Assembly (NCBI GenBank): GCA_963921195.1
Contig: OY992536.1
Coordinates: forward strand, 228,258,023-228,322,022
Direction of reading: 5' to 3'
Source of the DNA: Pegoplata infirma
Taxonomy: Eukaryota; Arthropoda; Insecta; Diptera; Anthomyiidae
DNA: 64,000 bases
Below, one piece after another: positions 10,561-22,053 of the stretch; position 1 is the stretch's first letter; each line of letters starts with the position of its first letter. The position numbers and the translations under genes are program-made. Under the pieces are notes generated by a model. The model ran no database searches. It was given only the letters and a program-made list of their open reading frames with translations, and was not told the origin of the DNA.

Positions 10561-10868
10561 AATATGTTAAGTCTTAGTCATATATGTTTAATACTTTGGC
10601 GTGATCACCATCTAAAAAATATTTCACGGTTTCCTTTTTTTAATAAATGTTAAGCATTTTTGGAGGTATTTTTGTTATTTTTCTAATTTCTTGTCTAATG
10701 TACCTCCGATCTATTCGCCAATAAAACCAAGTAAAATGTTATCAACTTTGCAACAAATCCTACACACATTCTTTTCCCGTCAATTCATACGTTTGAAAAA
10801 ACGTTAAACACAACAGTGGGTCATAAAAAACAAACTCTTGCTAACCCACCAAAAACTACTGCTTCGCC

Positions 10869-10923
10869 GTAAGCAGGTTTGTAAGAGAATGTTGAGATGA
10901 CATTCCCTTACAAACCTGCTTAC
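10869..10923. repeat. 55-nt hairpin, 17-bp perfect outer stem
   Basis: GTAAGCAGGTTTGTAAG (10869-10885) pairs perfectly with CTTACAAACCTGCTTAC (10907-10923). After one mismatch an inner stem GAATGT/ACATTC continues to a 7-nt loop. The size and shape are like a pre-miRNA hairpin, but there is no evidence of transcription. Confidence 0.85.
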
Positions 10924-11373
10924 GTATGGCATGATATTTGGTCGCAATGTCCCACTTTAGAGCATTTCATCCGAGCGCTTATATCAGCGGAATAAAAATG
11001 TGATGAAGTCATAGCTTCTTAGAAGCTTACTAGATGCATTTTTGTAAGCATATTGGATGCTTAGAAATCATTTCTCCAATAAAGCACAAAAATAATGTAT
11101 TACCATCACTAAAGTCATTATGCCTGAAAAGTTTGTATGAAGGAAGTGCTCCTCGTAAGCACACAAATAATACTGCAGATTTAATGTCTAAATAGTGTGT
11201 AGTCGAAACATTGGTTTTCACTTTTGCACATGCGTGCACGTCCGATTCCAAAAAAAAAAAAAAACAGAACATCAACTGAATTTAAAATATATTTTTTTAT
11301 TGCGTTATCCAAATTTTCGTTTTGCTGTTTGATGCTCGTAAGTCGTTGTATAATTTAAAGTTTTTTCTCTCTG

Positions 11374-11412
11374 CCTTACGGTAGTGCATACGAGATGCAC
11401 TACTGTAAGCGA
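11374..11412. repeat. Short imperfect hairpin
   Basis: CTTAC-gg-TAGTGCAT, loop acgag, ATGCACTA-ct-GTAAG. Two paired blocks of 5 and 8 bp are separated by a 2-bp mismatch, sharing the CTTAC/GTAAG stem ends of the hairpin at 10869. Confidence 0.7.
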
Positions 11413-11615
11413 ATGTATCTAAAAATGTCTGTTTATATTCGTAATTTATCGAAAAATTTATATATCTGTATGCTGAAGACGAAGCGCTTGTGTATGCCAG
11501 AAAGATTACGAACTGCTTCCACAATCTCGATTTTTTTTGCTGGGAAGTTTTTAAAACTCTAAGGGGGTTCTGGTGTATTAATATTATACATTAATTTGTT
11601 TTTGTTCCACTTAAG

Positions 11616-12095
11616 CACTCAAAAAAAAACCTTGTCAAATTAAAAGAAAAACTTTTTTTTTGTTTGCTACCTCCTATTTGACAAAATTCCTAGTAATTTT
11701 ACAATAATTTTACCAATAACTTTGTAATTTTACAAGGGTTTTACCAATAAAATTGTAAATTTACAAATTTTTTGACACGATAAAATTTACAAAGAGGTCT
11801 CGTAATTTTACTAGATTTTTTGCTACCTTCTATTTTACTAGAATTCCTAGTAATTTTACAAGCTTTTTGCCAATAGTTTTGTAATTTTACAAGCTTTTTA
11901 CAAATAAAATTGTAAATTTACATTTCTTTGGCGCATTACTAGATTTTTTTTTTGTAAAATTATCTTGAAAATTTGTAAAATTACAAAAAAAAAATGGATT
12001 CGATTTGTTAAAAAACAAGGAAAACTGTCAAATATTGGTAAAATGGGATAACGAGACTTTTCCTAGTAATTTGACAAAGTTTTTCTTTTTATGTG
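11616..12095. mobile_element. CACTCAAAA-ended element, 'ccttgtcaaatta' family
   Basis: Left end CACTCAAAAAAAAACCTTG; the right end is degenerate, with 'cctagtaatttgacaaagtttttc' mirroring the left 'ccttgtcaaattaaaagaaaaac'. The interior is made of recurrent 'tttgtaattttacaag' and 'aaaattgtaaatttac' words. The same family recurs at 21593-22053. It is non-coding and looks MITE-like. Confidence 0.6.
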
Positions 12096-12789
12096 AGATA
12101 CTTTCGGTGACCCCAAATTGATTACACAATGCTGTTCTTATATGCGCGTAAAAAAGGATAATAAAAATATTTTAATTGCCTTAAAAAATAATTGTAAATT
12201 GATCATCAAATAAACGAAAGTACAAGCTCGTTAAACACTTTATCACAAAGTCAAAAAAGTACTTTTTTTAATCCTCTACCGTTTGAAGTTCTATTGAATT
12301 ATATTTAAAAAAACATATTTGTATAAATATTGAGTAGAAACACTCTCAGACTCTTAAATAAATTATGTATGCAAATATATTTCTATTTTTTTTGAAATTT
12401 ACTTAGCTTTTTACATATTTTTGTATAAAACAAGACATATGCATTTTAAACTTAATTTACATAAATTATAAACTTTTCTATAAAAAAAAAAAAACACAAA
12501 ACTGGAAACTTATTCCTTCCATATATGGCTTTTAAACCTTTGACTGTATGGTGGATTTTTGTTGCTTTTAATATTTGACTTTTTCGTATAACTTAAAACC
12601 AAAGTCTATTTAACACATTTGCTCTACTTACATTTAAGAGCACAAAAAAAACAGGTAAACCTTTAAAGAGAGAAATTTCTTCACCCAAATCGGACCATTA
12701 TGAATGACTTATATTTTTGCCAAAAGTTCAGATTCTGAGACAATTTCAATATAGAAAAACTTTTAGATTCTGAGTCGTTTTTGTTTATA

Positions 12790-13585
12790 CACTCAAAAAA
12801 ATATGTCATTAACTGTTTGTAGTTTATTTAAAAAGTTTTCGGTTTAGTCGTTTTTAAAAGAAAAAACATTTGTTTGATGTTCAGTTTTTATTAATGACTA
12901 CTTCAGTCCTTTGTTTCAAAAATAACACACTAAAAAATAAAGACTTTCATTTACATTTAATTTTTAAAGTCATTTATTTTTGTTCTGTAAGTAAAAACTA
13001 CTGATTATTCTTTTGAGTTTTAATGATTTGTGTAAGTAATTTTTTTTTTAATTGTTGGTATTTTTTAATGAAATATCATTACTTTTTACATGTAGAAAAA
13101 AAAAATCAAAAAATTATTTATAGAAATATAAAAACATGTTTGTATAAAGTGACTTTGGCACGATGGGTAGAGTGTCTGGCCAGAATGTAGTTGATTGTGG
13201 GATCGATTCCCCAAAAATTTTATTAAAAATTTTTAAAAAAATATTTCAATAAAAAATTTTAAAAAATTACCTACGAAATCATTAATTTTTATTGTTTTCG
13301 TAGGTTATTTTTTTGAAATTTGTTGGTAAAAATAACAGAACTATCATTAATTTTAAATGTTTTCGTTGGTTATTTTTTTTCGAATTTGTTGGTAAAAAAT
13401 AATGAAAAAACCGTAATTTTTTAATGTTAAATGTTATTTATTTTAGAAAATTTTGTCAACAGTAAAAAATGAATGTTGATGTTTGTTAAAACAAATGAAT
13501 AATTACTGGGATGGTTTTCATTTGTTTATTCACTGGTTTTAAGTGTGTTTTTCTTTTGTTTTTTGCCTACAAAATATTTTGAGTG
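12790..13585. mobile_element. TA-flanked CACTCAAAA...TTTTGAGTG element with tRNA-like core
   Basis: CACTCAAAAAAATATG at the left mirrors 'aaatattttGAGTG' at the right, and TA dinucleotides flank both ends (12788-12789 and 13586-13587), as for Tc1/mariner-type MITEs. The two halves repeat 'gttttcgt(a/t)ggttattttttt' blocks. A tRNA-like segment lies in the middle at 13151-13212. Confidence 0.6.
13151..13212 (+). ncRNA. tRNA-like segment (decayed SINE head or tRNA pseudogene)
   Basis: A box-like TGGCACGATGGG (13156-13167) and B box-like GGGATCGATTCCC (13199-13211) are spaced about as in a tRNA gene. The B box core GATCGATTC fits GWTCRANNC. I cannot fold a convincing acceptor stem, so it is more likely a SINE head or tRNA pseudogene than a functional tRNA. 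Confidence 0.45.
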
Positions 13586-13660
13586 TAGTTTTTCTTTTAG
13601 AAATGTCTCAAATTCTGAGACATTTTTTGTTTAGAAAAAAAAAACTTAAATTCAGAAACA

Positions 13661-14649
13661 TTTTTATACCCTCCACTCTAGTGATAGAGGGTATATATAA
13701 GTTTGTCATTCCGTTTGTAACACATCGCAATAATTGTCTAGGACCCCATAAAGTATATATATTCATGATCCTCGATCGATTTTAAGTCGATCTAGCGATG
13801 TCCGTCCGTCCGTCTGTCTGTCCGTAGAAAATACGCTAACTTTTGAAAGACTTTACAGAGGCTACTTAAGTTTGCCATATATGTTGGTCATTTACCCGGT
13901 CAGGTTGGTATTGCAATCCAGCCAAATCGGTCCAGTGGTTCAAAAGTTATGAGCAAAAGTGTAAATTTCGGCAAGGATGTTTCGCGAATTTACGAGATAA
14001 AAAACACGATAACTTTCGAAAGACAATAATGAGACTACTGAAGTTTGACATATATCTTTGCCGTTCCCCAGTTCTGTTTAGTATTAAATTTCAACTCAAT
14101 CGGTCTAGTGGTTCAAAAGTTATAAGCAAAACCCTGAATTTCAGATTAGTTTCATCTTAAATGCAACGTTATTAACAAGTTTTATAAGCATTGGTGGTAA
14201 CTTAATAATGCTTTTCAAACTTGATTAGTTTTAAAGCAATGCTTTTTAAACTTGTTTAGTTTTAAAAGCATTGGTAACTTAAAAATTACATCCGAACAAA
14301 ATTTTACACTCAAAAAAAATTTTACACTCAAAAAAATTTTACATTCAAAAAAAAATTTTTTTTTTTTACAAAAATGACAATATTTTGTGTTCATACGTAC
14401 GTGCATTCACTCAGAAATATTTTTACAGTAAAAAAACATTACACTCGAAAAAAATGTTACACTCAAAAAAAAACATTAGTATTTTTTTTTTTTAATTACA
14501 AAAAAAGAGTTTTTTACTCAAAATAAAATATTTCTTATCAAAATTGTTAATTTTTTTCACGTAAAAAAATGTACTATCCTTTAAGAAAAAATGCATTGTG
14601 GAGGGTATTCATAGATTCGGCAAAGTCGAATTTAACTTTTCTACTTGTT
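13661..14649 (-). mobile_element. mini-me/DINE-like element, 'ttcgac' subfamily, reverse copy
   Basis: Near-complete copy in reverse. It starts 'ataccctccactctagtgatagagg', followed by 'ggaccccataaagtatatat', a GTCC/GTCT tetramer tract at 13800-13826, and two blocks of the type 'ccgg(t)caggttggtatt ... cggtccagtggttcaaaagttatgagc'. It ends 'gtggagggtattcatagattcgg...ctacttgtt'. Around 14300-14480 it carries several 'acactcaaaaaaattt' repeats. Confidence 0.7.
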
Positions 14650-14695
14650 GTAATACAAAATGTCTTAGATTCTGAAACACTATTTTCAGATTCTG

Positions 14696-15890
14696 AAAAA
14701 GTCTCAGATTCTGAGACATTTTTCTTATAGAAAAAGCCTCAGATTCTGAGACATTTTTCTTACAGAAAAAGTCTCAGATTCTGAGACATTTTTCTTATAG
14801 AAAAAGTCTCAGATTCTGAGACATTTTTCTTATAGAAAAAGTCTCAGATTCTGAGACATTTTTCTTATAGAAAAAGTCTCAGATTCTGAGACATTTTTCT
14901 TATAGAAAAAGTCTCAGATTCTGAGACATTTTTCTTATAGAAAAAGTCTCAGATTCTGAGACATTTTTCTTATAGAAAAAGTCTCAGATTCTGAGACATT
15001 TTTCTTATAGAAAAAGTCTCAGATTCTGAGACATTTTTCTTATAGAAAAAGTCTCAGATTCTGAGACATTTTTCTTATAGAAAAAGTCTCAGATTCTGAG
15101 ACATTTTTCTTATAGAAAAAGTCTCAGATTCTGAGACATTTTTCTTATAGAAAAAGTCTCAGATTCTGAGACATTTTTCTTATAGAAAAAGTCTCAGATT
15201 CTGAGACATTTTTCTTATAGAAAAAGTCTCAGATTCTGAGACATTTTTCTTATAGAAAAAGTCTCAGATTCTGAGACATTTTTCTTATAGAAAAAGTCTC
15301 AGATTCTGAGACATTTTTCTTATAGAAAAAGTCTCAGATTCTGAGACATTTTTCTTATAGAAAAAGTCTCAGATTCTGAGACATTTTTCTTATAGAAAAA
15401 GTCTCAGATTCTGAGACATTTTTCTTATAGAAAAAGTCTCAGATTCTGAGACATTTTTCTTATAGAAAAAGTCTCAGATTCTGAGACATTTTTCTTATAG
15501 AAAAAGTCTCAGATTCTGAGACATTTTTCTTATAGAAAAAGTCTCAGATTCTGAGACATTTTTCTTATAGAAAAAGTCTCAGATTCTGAGACATTTTTCT
15601 TATAGAAAAAGTCTCAGATTCTGAGACATTTTTCTAATTTTTTCTTATAGAAAAAGTCTCAGATTCTGAGACATTTTTCTTATAGAAAAATTTCTCAGAT
15701 TAAATAAAAAGTTTCAGGTTCTGGGACATTTTCTTATAGAAAAAGTCTCAGATTCTGAAACATTTTTCATATAGAAAAAGTCTCAGATTCTGAGACGTTT
15801 TTCTTATAGAAAAAGTCTCAGATTCTGAGATATTTTTCTTATAGAAAAAGTCTCAGATTTCGAGACATTTTTCCTTTATAAAAAAGTACC
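14696..15890. repeat. 35-bp satellite with palindromic core
   Basis: Twenty-six consecutive 35-bp units occupy 14696-15605, almost all identical. Unit 27 carries a 10-bp insertion, and further diverged units run to about 15890. Each unit contains the perfect palindrome GTCTCAGATTCTGAGAC and a second quasi-palindrome TTTTTCTTATAGAAAAA across the unit junction, so the array folds as a chain of hairpins. There is no unique spacer between units. Older, scrambled relatives lie on both sides (1-345, 12700-12780, 13595-13660, 17490-18370 and 18945-19125). Confidence 0.97.
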
Positions 15891-17489
15891 AATTAAAAAT
15901 TTTAGTCTTTATTTCCCTCCATCCAGGTTAAACTGTAAAACTCTCACACACCCATACATTTACACTTTTTTTCCAATACAGTGACACAAGTTAACATTAT
16001 TTATATAAAAGCTTTTATGTTACATTTTGTAAAGGCTGTGTAACATTTTCCTTGAACATAATTTTTTTGTAGAAAAAAAAAAAGTTTTTCTACATAATTT
16101 TTTTCTAATTTGAGTTTATGTAAAAAAAAGAAAAACTGTTTAAATACACACAATTATAAAAGTTTTTCTTTTTGTTTTTTAAAAGCAAAAATTTTTTGTA
16201 TAGAATTATTTACCTCCCATTAAAATATTGTATGCATGATGTTATAAAAAGGGTTAATGTTTTTTGATGAATTTTTATGTTTTAACTAGACATTTTATAA
16301 AGTAGCATTAATAATGCTAATCAAGTTTAATTTCATGTTAATAAATCTATTAAAAAATTTTTAACTCAAAGTATAACTTTGGTATTTTGTACCTACTCAG
16401 GAGTTTTTTTTTTTTTTTTAACTTCAAGAGGAAATTTCTATTAGACTAATCGGAAATTAACCACTAGTGGCAACTTTGTAATTGAGTTTTATTAAATTAT
16501 AATATGAAAATGTGTTTTAATAGGATTAATTGAGATTTTTTTAGAGAAAGTTTTAACTAAAAAATTTGGTAATAGATTTTTTTTTATGGATTGTGTTGCG
16601 CTCAAGAATAGAAAAGAAAATCTGTCAATAATTTTTCTGCAAAAGAAATTACTAAGAACAGAGAAGCTGTTCTTCAATAAAAACTTTTCGGAATCAGAGA
16701 TTTGCTATAGGAAATATATTTCCCAATCGTGCAATTTTTGATATGGAATCATTTTTAAGAAAGTGTTAAATTTTCTCCCTAATAAAACTTTTAGAATCTG
16801 GGAAATTTTCTATCGGAAAAGTTTATAAAATTCTTTTTTTTTGTTTATAAGAAAAAAAAAAACAGAAGCTCCTTTTTTTTTTTTTGCATGAAAAATCTCT
16901 CATAAATGAATATATTTTGTTGGAAGATTCTATGAATTTTTCGATAGGAAATGTGTTTTTTAAAATAGAGTCCTAGAATTTTTTTTTTTTTTAATTACAA
17001 AAAAAATCATAATAATTTTTCTATATTTTTGTTTTTTGGCCATTGTAAGTAATTGTTTATTATTTTTGTTTCTATTTTCGTAAATACGGCCTTAAGTTCT
17101 TTATGTAATTAAAAATGCATCTTCTCAATATTTTCCCAGTGTTTCGTAAATGTTATGTTTACTCTATCAAGGATTCGTATTAAGAAAAATATTTTTATTA
17201 CATTGAACAATAGTTTGTTGTAGACAAACATAAAACATTAAACATGAATATTAAATTAAAGACAAACTCAAAAATTATATCAATATTTAATTATAATATT
17301 GCAACACAGTAACTGGCATTAGTGGTTTGTGCGTCTTCATTTTTATATGTTTAAAGTTTCAGAATGTAAGAAATTGAATTATAACATATTTTCAATCTTA
17401 TATATTTTAAAAATTAAAGATTTTATTTTTGAAAATATATACTTTTATACTATACTAATAATTTTTAGTAAATCCCATTCTCTAAAACA
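15891..17489. other. AT-rich spacer, no gene seen
   Basis: Long T and A tracts with no open frame of note. Between about 16670 and 16990, phrases such as 'agaatctgggaaattttctatcgg' hint at very old versions of the 35-bp repeat, but they are too diverged to delimit. Confidence 0.55.
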
Positions 17490-18371
17490 TTTTTCTTAGA
17501 ATAACTCTCAGATTTTCATACATTATTCCGATAGAAAAAATTTCAGATCCGGAGAAATATATCCGACAGAAAAAATTTTAGATATGCAGACGTATTTCTG
17601 AACGAAAAAATATAAGATCTTGAGACATTGTTCCTATTTTGAGATATTTTTCTTATAGAAAAAGTTTCAGAATCTGAGACATTGATCTTATAAAAACGTT
17701 TCAGATTTTTAAATTAATCTTCTCACTTTTGAGACATTTTCGTTAAGAAAAAGTCTCAGTTTTTAAAACATTTTTTTAATAAAAAGAGGTCAGAGACGTT
17801 TTTCTATAAGAAAAAGTCGCAGTTTCTGAGATATTTTTCTATACGAAAATGTCTCAGTTTCTAGGAAATTTTTTCTTATAAGAAAAAGTCTCAGCTTCTG
17901 ATACATTTTTCTAAAAAAAAGTCTCAGTTTCTAAGACACTTTTCTAAAAGAAAAAGTCTTAGTTTTTGAGACAGTTTTCTACAAGATAAAGTATCAGTTT
18001 CTGAAACATTTTTCAAAAAGAAGAAGTCTCAATTTCTGAGCCATTTATCTTTAAGAAAAAGTTTCAGCATTTTTCTATGAGAAAAAGTCTCAGTTTTTGA
18101 GATGGTTTTCTATAAGAAAAAGTCAAAGTTTGCGCGAAATTTTTCTATAAGAAAAAGTCAAAGTTTGCGATACATTTTTCTGAAAGAAACTGTCTCGGTC
18201 TCTCAGAAAGTTTTTTATAAGAAGAAGTCTCAGTTTCTGAGATATTTTTCCATAAGAAAAATTCTCAGTTTCTGAGACATTTTTCCATAAGAAAAATTTT
18301 AAATTTCTGAGAAATTTTTCCATAAGCAAAAGTCTAATTTTCTGAGACATTTGTTTATAAGAAAAAGTCAC
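17490..18371. repeat. Diverged 35-bp repeat array
   Basis: About 25 imperfect units of the type 'aagaaaaagtctcagtttctgagacatttttctat'. The period drifts around 33-37 bp and the core has changed from 'agattctgag' to 'agtttctgag'. This is an older higher-divergence section of the same satellite. It is interrupted by the MITE at 18372 and resumes at 18941. Confidence 0.85.
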
Positions 18372-18940
18372 ACAAGGGAAGTATCTCAACCGATTGCCTG
18401 AAACTTAAAATATATATAAAAAACGATTTTAATGTTGGAGTGTCTCGGGTAATCGCCCATATCAGTGTTTAAAAATTTAGTTGCTCCCTTATGAAACAAT
18501 GTGGACCTTAATTAAAACTCCGATTATTTCCGAACTAACAGGAATATCGTCTTACTCCAAAATTTTTGTCGACTTTAATTTAATCAAGATTATTTCGTTT
18601 TCATGTGGGTATAGTAGGTATATGTCTTCAAACAAATATCCCATAAATTACCACACTTTCATGAAAAAAAATATTTAACGAAGCCGAATTTTTACAAGAT
18701 CATGCCACCGATTGATAGGTTTTTAAAAAAACCTTTCTTTCCATATGGAAACATCATTTCTTAGGAAGAAATAGATAAAAAATTCAACAATTTTTTCGCC
18801 ATTTTTTTAACCATTTTTTTAGACCTTAATCCCCGATATGGCCAAATAAGCCAAAACACCCCAACCTTAGAATTGTCTCTTTTACATATATTTTAAGTGT
18901 CATGCAAATCGAGTTATAAGGGTTGAAATACTTCCCTTGT
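18372..18940. mobile_element. MITE with ACAAGGGAAGTAT termini (uninterrupted copy)
   Basis: Left ACAAGGGAAGTATCTCAACC and right 'ggttgaaatacttcccttgt' are inverted. The inverted homology continues for about 110 bp ('cttaaaatatatat', 'tgtctcgg', 'cccatatc' against 'gatatggcc', 'aacacccca', 'atatattttaag'). The element is 569 bp, non-coding, and inserted in the diverged 35-bp array. No clear TSD is visible. An inverted second copy at 39678-43019 was split by a LINE. Confidence 0.85.
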
Positions 18941-19125
18941 CAGTTTTAATTAGAAAAAGTTTAAGTTTTAAAGACCTTATTTTAATAAAAATATGTCTCA
19001 GTTTCTGGGGCATTTTATATACGAAAAAAGTTTCTGAAACATTTTTCTATAAGAAAAAGTTTGTAAGAAATTTTTTTAAAATAAAATGTCTCAGTTTCTG
19101 AGACGTTTTTCTGAGTTTTTTCCAG
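18941..19125. repeat. Diverged 35-bp repeat array, continuation
   Basis: Units such as 'aaaatatgtctcagtttctgggg' and 'aaaatgtctcagtttctgagacg' continue the array interrupted by the MITE. Confidence 0.75.
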
Positions 19126-19314
19126 AATTTATTTCTTCCGTTGTATTTTTAACATGATAATGTTTTAGGCTGGTGTCTAAATTTAAAATAGTTGCAGGAC
19201 GCCTACTCAGTTTGACTATATAAGCTAACGATTAAAAAAAAAAGAAAAAAAAACTTTTGTTTTCATTTTCTTAAAACCAAAAATTTTAGTAACTTGGACA
19301 TCAAATCATAAAAA

Positions 19315-20155
19315 ACAAGTTGAAAATTTAAATTCGACTTGGCCGAATCAATGAATACCCTCCACAATGCCCCTTTTAAGTGATGTTAAATTTTCTAACG
19401 TAAAAAAAAATAAAATTTTTGATTAGAAATATTTTATTTTGTGTAAAACTACTTTTTAAAGTAATTTTTGAATAAAAAAAATAATTTTCTACTTTTTTTT
19501 TTTTTTATGAAAAATATTTTTGAGTGTAAATTTTTTTCGGGTGTATTCTTTTTTAGTGTCAAAATATTTTTGAGTGACAAAAAATACGTCGTAAAATATT
19601 TTTGTGACTTACCAATGTTTTTAAAACATGTTTAACAGCTTTTCAACACGTGAATTTAAGGTGAAACTAATCTGAAATTCACGGCTTTACAAATAACTTT
19701 TGAACCACTCGACCGATATGGCTAAAATTCAATACGAACCAGTCTAGGGAACAAATATATATGCCTAGCGTCAGCATCCTCAGATGCCTTTTTGAAAGTT
19801 ACCGTGTTTTTTATCTCATAAATTCACGAAAAACCCTTGCCGAAATTCAGTCTTTTGCTCATAACTTTTGAAACACTGGACCGATTTTGCTGGGTTGCAA
19901 TACCAACCTGACCAGGTAAATGCCCAACGTATATGTCAGGATCCACGTACAGTCTTTCAAAAGTTAGCGTGTTTTCTACAGACTGACAGACAGATGGACA
20001 GACGGAAGGACGGACATCGTTAGTTCGACTTATTATTCGATCGAGGATCATGAATATATATACTTTATGGGGTCCTAGACCAATATTTCGAGGTGTTACA
20101 CATGGAATGACAAACTTATATATACCCTCTATCACTAGAGTGGAGGGTATGAAAA
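19315..20155 (+). mobile_element. mini-me/DINE-like element, 'ttcgac' subfamily
   Basis: It runs from 'aagttgaaaatttaaattcgacttgg' and 'taccctccacaatg' to 'taccctctatcactagagtgg' and 'agggtat'. Internally it has two 'gctcataacttttgaa(c)cac' blocks, a GACA/GACG tetramer tract near 19980-20015, and the core 'tatatactttatggggtcc'. No open frame has a transposase motif. Confidence 0.7.
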
Positions 20156-20204
20156 TATTCACCAGCTGGCGAATAAAACGTAACATAATTATTTTTAATA
20201 AAAT

Positions 20205-20400
20205 TTTTTTTCATCACTATTTTTTTATTAATCTATATTTGTTTTTAATGAATTTTTTTTAATCAATATTTTTTGCATCAATATTTTCATCAATTTTTTT
20301 ATTAATATTTTTTCATCAATATTTTTTTTCACCAATATTTTTTTTTTTCATCAATATTTTTTTTCATCAATATTTTTTTTTCATCAATATTTTATTTTTA
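20205..20400. repeat. Short imperfect array of 'catcaatatttttttt'
   Basis: About nine copies of 'tcatcaatatttttttt' with variable T-run length (roughly 15-20 bp per unit), directly downstream of the mini-me element. Confidence 0.8.
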
Positions 20401-20482
20401 GAGTACAAACTTCGTAGAAATTTTTTCCATTGTCACGTCTGTGCCAAAAAATGTAAAAAGTTTAACGTGTATTTATTTAATA

Positions 20483-21357
20483 CACTCAAAAAAAAAAACT
20501 GTAAAGTTAGCAAAAAAAGCATGTAAACAAACAAGAAAATTTGCTGATTTTGAACCCACATTTTTTTTGGTAAAATTAGCAGAAACGTGTTGCTAAAAAT
20601 TAGTTAACTGAATTGTTTTTTATTTCAACTTAGTTCATACACATTTGAGGACCCCATTGGGTTCGGACCCGATAGGTCCAGACCCCGATGGGCCTAGACC
20701 TACTTGGGTTCCTTAAAAATCGTCATAGTTTTTGATCCAAAATTAGTGTCCGTTTCGCTCTACCTTGCTTAGTTTTTGAGATACGTGATTTTAGGGGACC
20801 ACCGGGGTTTTGAGATTTACAAAACTCGATAACTTTAAAAATAAATAAAAATAAAATGATTATTTTGCGGTCTTGTTCTACGTGTTGAGAGCTACAAAAA
20901 TGCTTTTGGACTTTTTGTTGTGACGGCAATATTTACCGAGATATGAGCATTTTAAAATTTTCGGGAATGCTAACTTTTTTGGATCCAAAGTTAGGACCCA
21001 TTAGGGTCCACACATGTGAAGAGGACCGGCGATACCCGAGAACCAAAAATGGCCTCCATTTTGCTCTATCTGGCTTTGTTTCCGAGATAGCGCCATTTTA
21101 AGTTTCCTGAAAATAAAAAAAAATTTACCATATATCTTTGCTAATATTAGCAAAAAATCTTGTAAAAATGTTGTCAACTCAATTTCAAATTTAGCAAAAG
21201 AAGTTAGTTCAAAGTTTGTTTAAAATTGCTAATGTGCTAAATGAAGTTTACAAGAATTTTTTGCTAACAGCTAATCTCAACTAAAATCTTGCTAAAAGTT
21301 AGCTAACTAGCGTTAGCAAAAAAAATTAGTAAATCTACTAACGTATTTTTTTGAGTG
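20483..21357. mobile_element. TA-flanked CACTCAAAA element, 'gtaaagttagc' family
   Basis: TA-CACTCAAAAAAAA at the left and TTTTTTTGAGTG-TA at the right. The arms contain recurrent 'gttagcaaa', 'ttgctaac' and 'ttagtaaa' words. Between about 20635 and 21125 lies a GC-richer block with 'ggacccgataggtccagacccc' words in shortened form and two 'tttgagatacgtg/ccgagatatgagc' motifs, which probably is a separate insertion of unknown kind. A relative lies at 32258-32862. Confidence 0.65.
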
Positions 21358-21592
21358 TATGTGTGGTCTCTCTGTCATTTTGTTTTACCGGTGATATAAA
21401 TGGCCAAATTTTTTACAAAAAAAATTACTGGTCCTTGCTGGAATGGTAGCTAGAATATGGTTAAACCAATTTGACTAACACAAGATTTAAGACTTACTTA
21501 CACATTTTGCTCAAACATAATTGGAAATATCGTACCTGAAAGTAGAAAAAGAAAATAATAAAAAGCCCGTTTAAAAATTTTCTATAACATTA

Positions 21593-22053
21593 CACTCAAA
21601 AAAAAGACCTTGTAAAATGACAAGAAAAGTTTGTAAGTTTTTTTGCTACCTCCTATTTGATAAGAATTTCTTGTAATTTTACAAGCTTTTTACCAATAAT
21701 TTTGTAATATTACAAGATTTTTTCAATAAAATTGTAAAATTACAATTTTATTTGGTGCGATAAATCTTGCAAGGAGATTTTTTGCTACATCTTATTTTAC
21801 GAGAATTTTTTAAAATTTTTTGTAATTTTATAAGCTTTTTACCAATAAAATTGTAAATGTACAACTTTTTTGGCGAAAGAAACTTACAAGGAATTCTCAT
21901 GAATTTACCAGATTTAAAAAAAAAAAAAAACATTGAAATTTGTAAAATTACAAAAAAATTTCAAAATTTCAAAAAAAAATGTTAATGTCGATAAAAAAAC
22001 TGTCAAATATTGGTAAAATTTTCTAGTAATTTGACAAGGTTTTTTTTTGTGTG
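21593..22053. mobile_element. CACTCAAAA-ended element, 'ccttgtcaaatta' family
   Basis: TA-CACTCAAAAAAAAGACC at the left; the right end is degenerate (TTTTGTGTG-TA). The inside shares 'gctacctcctatttga', 'tttgtaattttacaag' and 'ggtaaaattttctagtaatttgac' with the 11616-12095 copy, so the two are one family. Confidence 0.65.

Larger units (their letters stand above)
10561..11615. other. Spacer with several short hairpins, no gene seen
   Basis: No open frame of interest. The stretch is unusual in holding a cluster of hairpins with GTAAG/CTTAC stems (10869-10923 and about 11374-11412) and further 'gtaagca' and 'gcttac' words near 11025-11165. It may be a decayed TIR element, but I cannot define its ends. 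Confidence 0.5.

Noticed and set aside
13151..13212. Functional tRNA gene
   Set aside because: A and B boxes are present, but no acceptor stem or convincing anticodon arm could be folded. Kept only as a tRNA-like segment.
14696..15890. CRISPR-like array (35-bp palindromic repeats)
   Set aside because: Units follow each other with no unique spacers, and the context is eukaryotic TE-rich DNA. It is a satellite.
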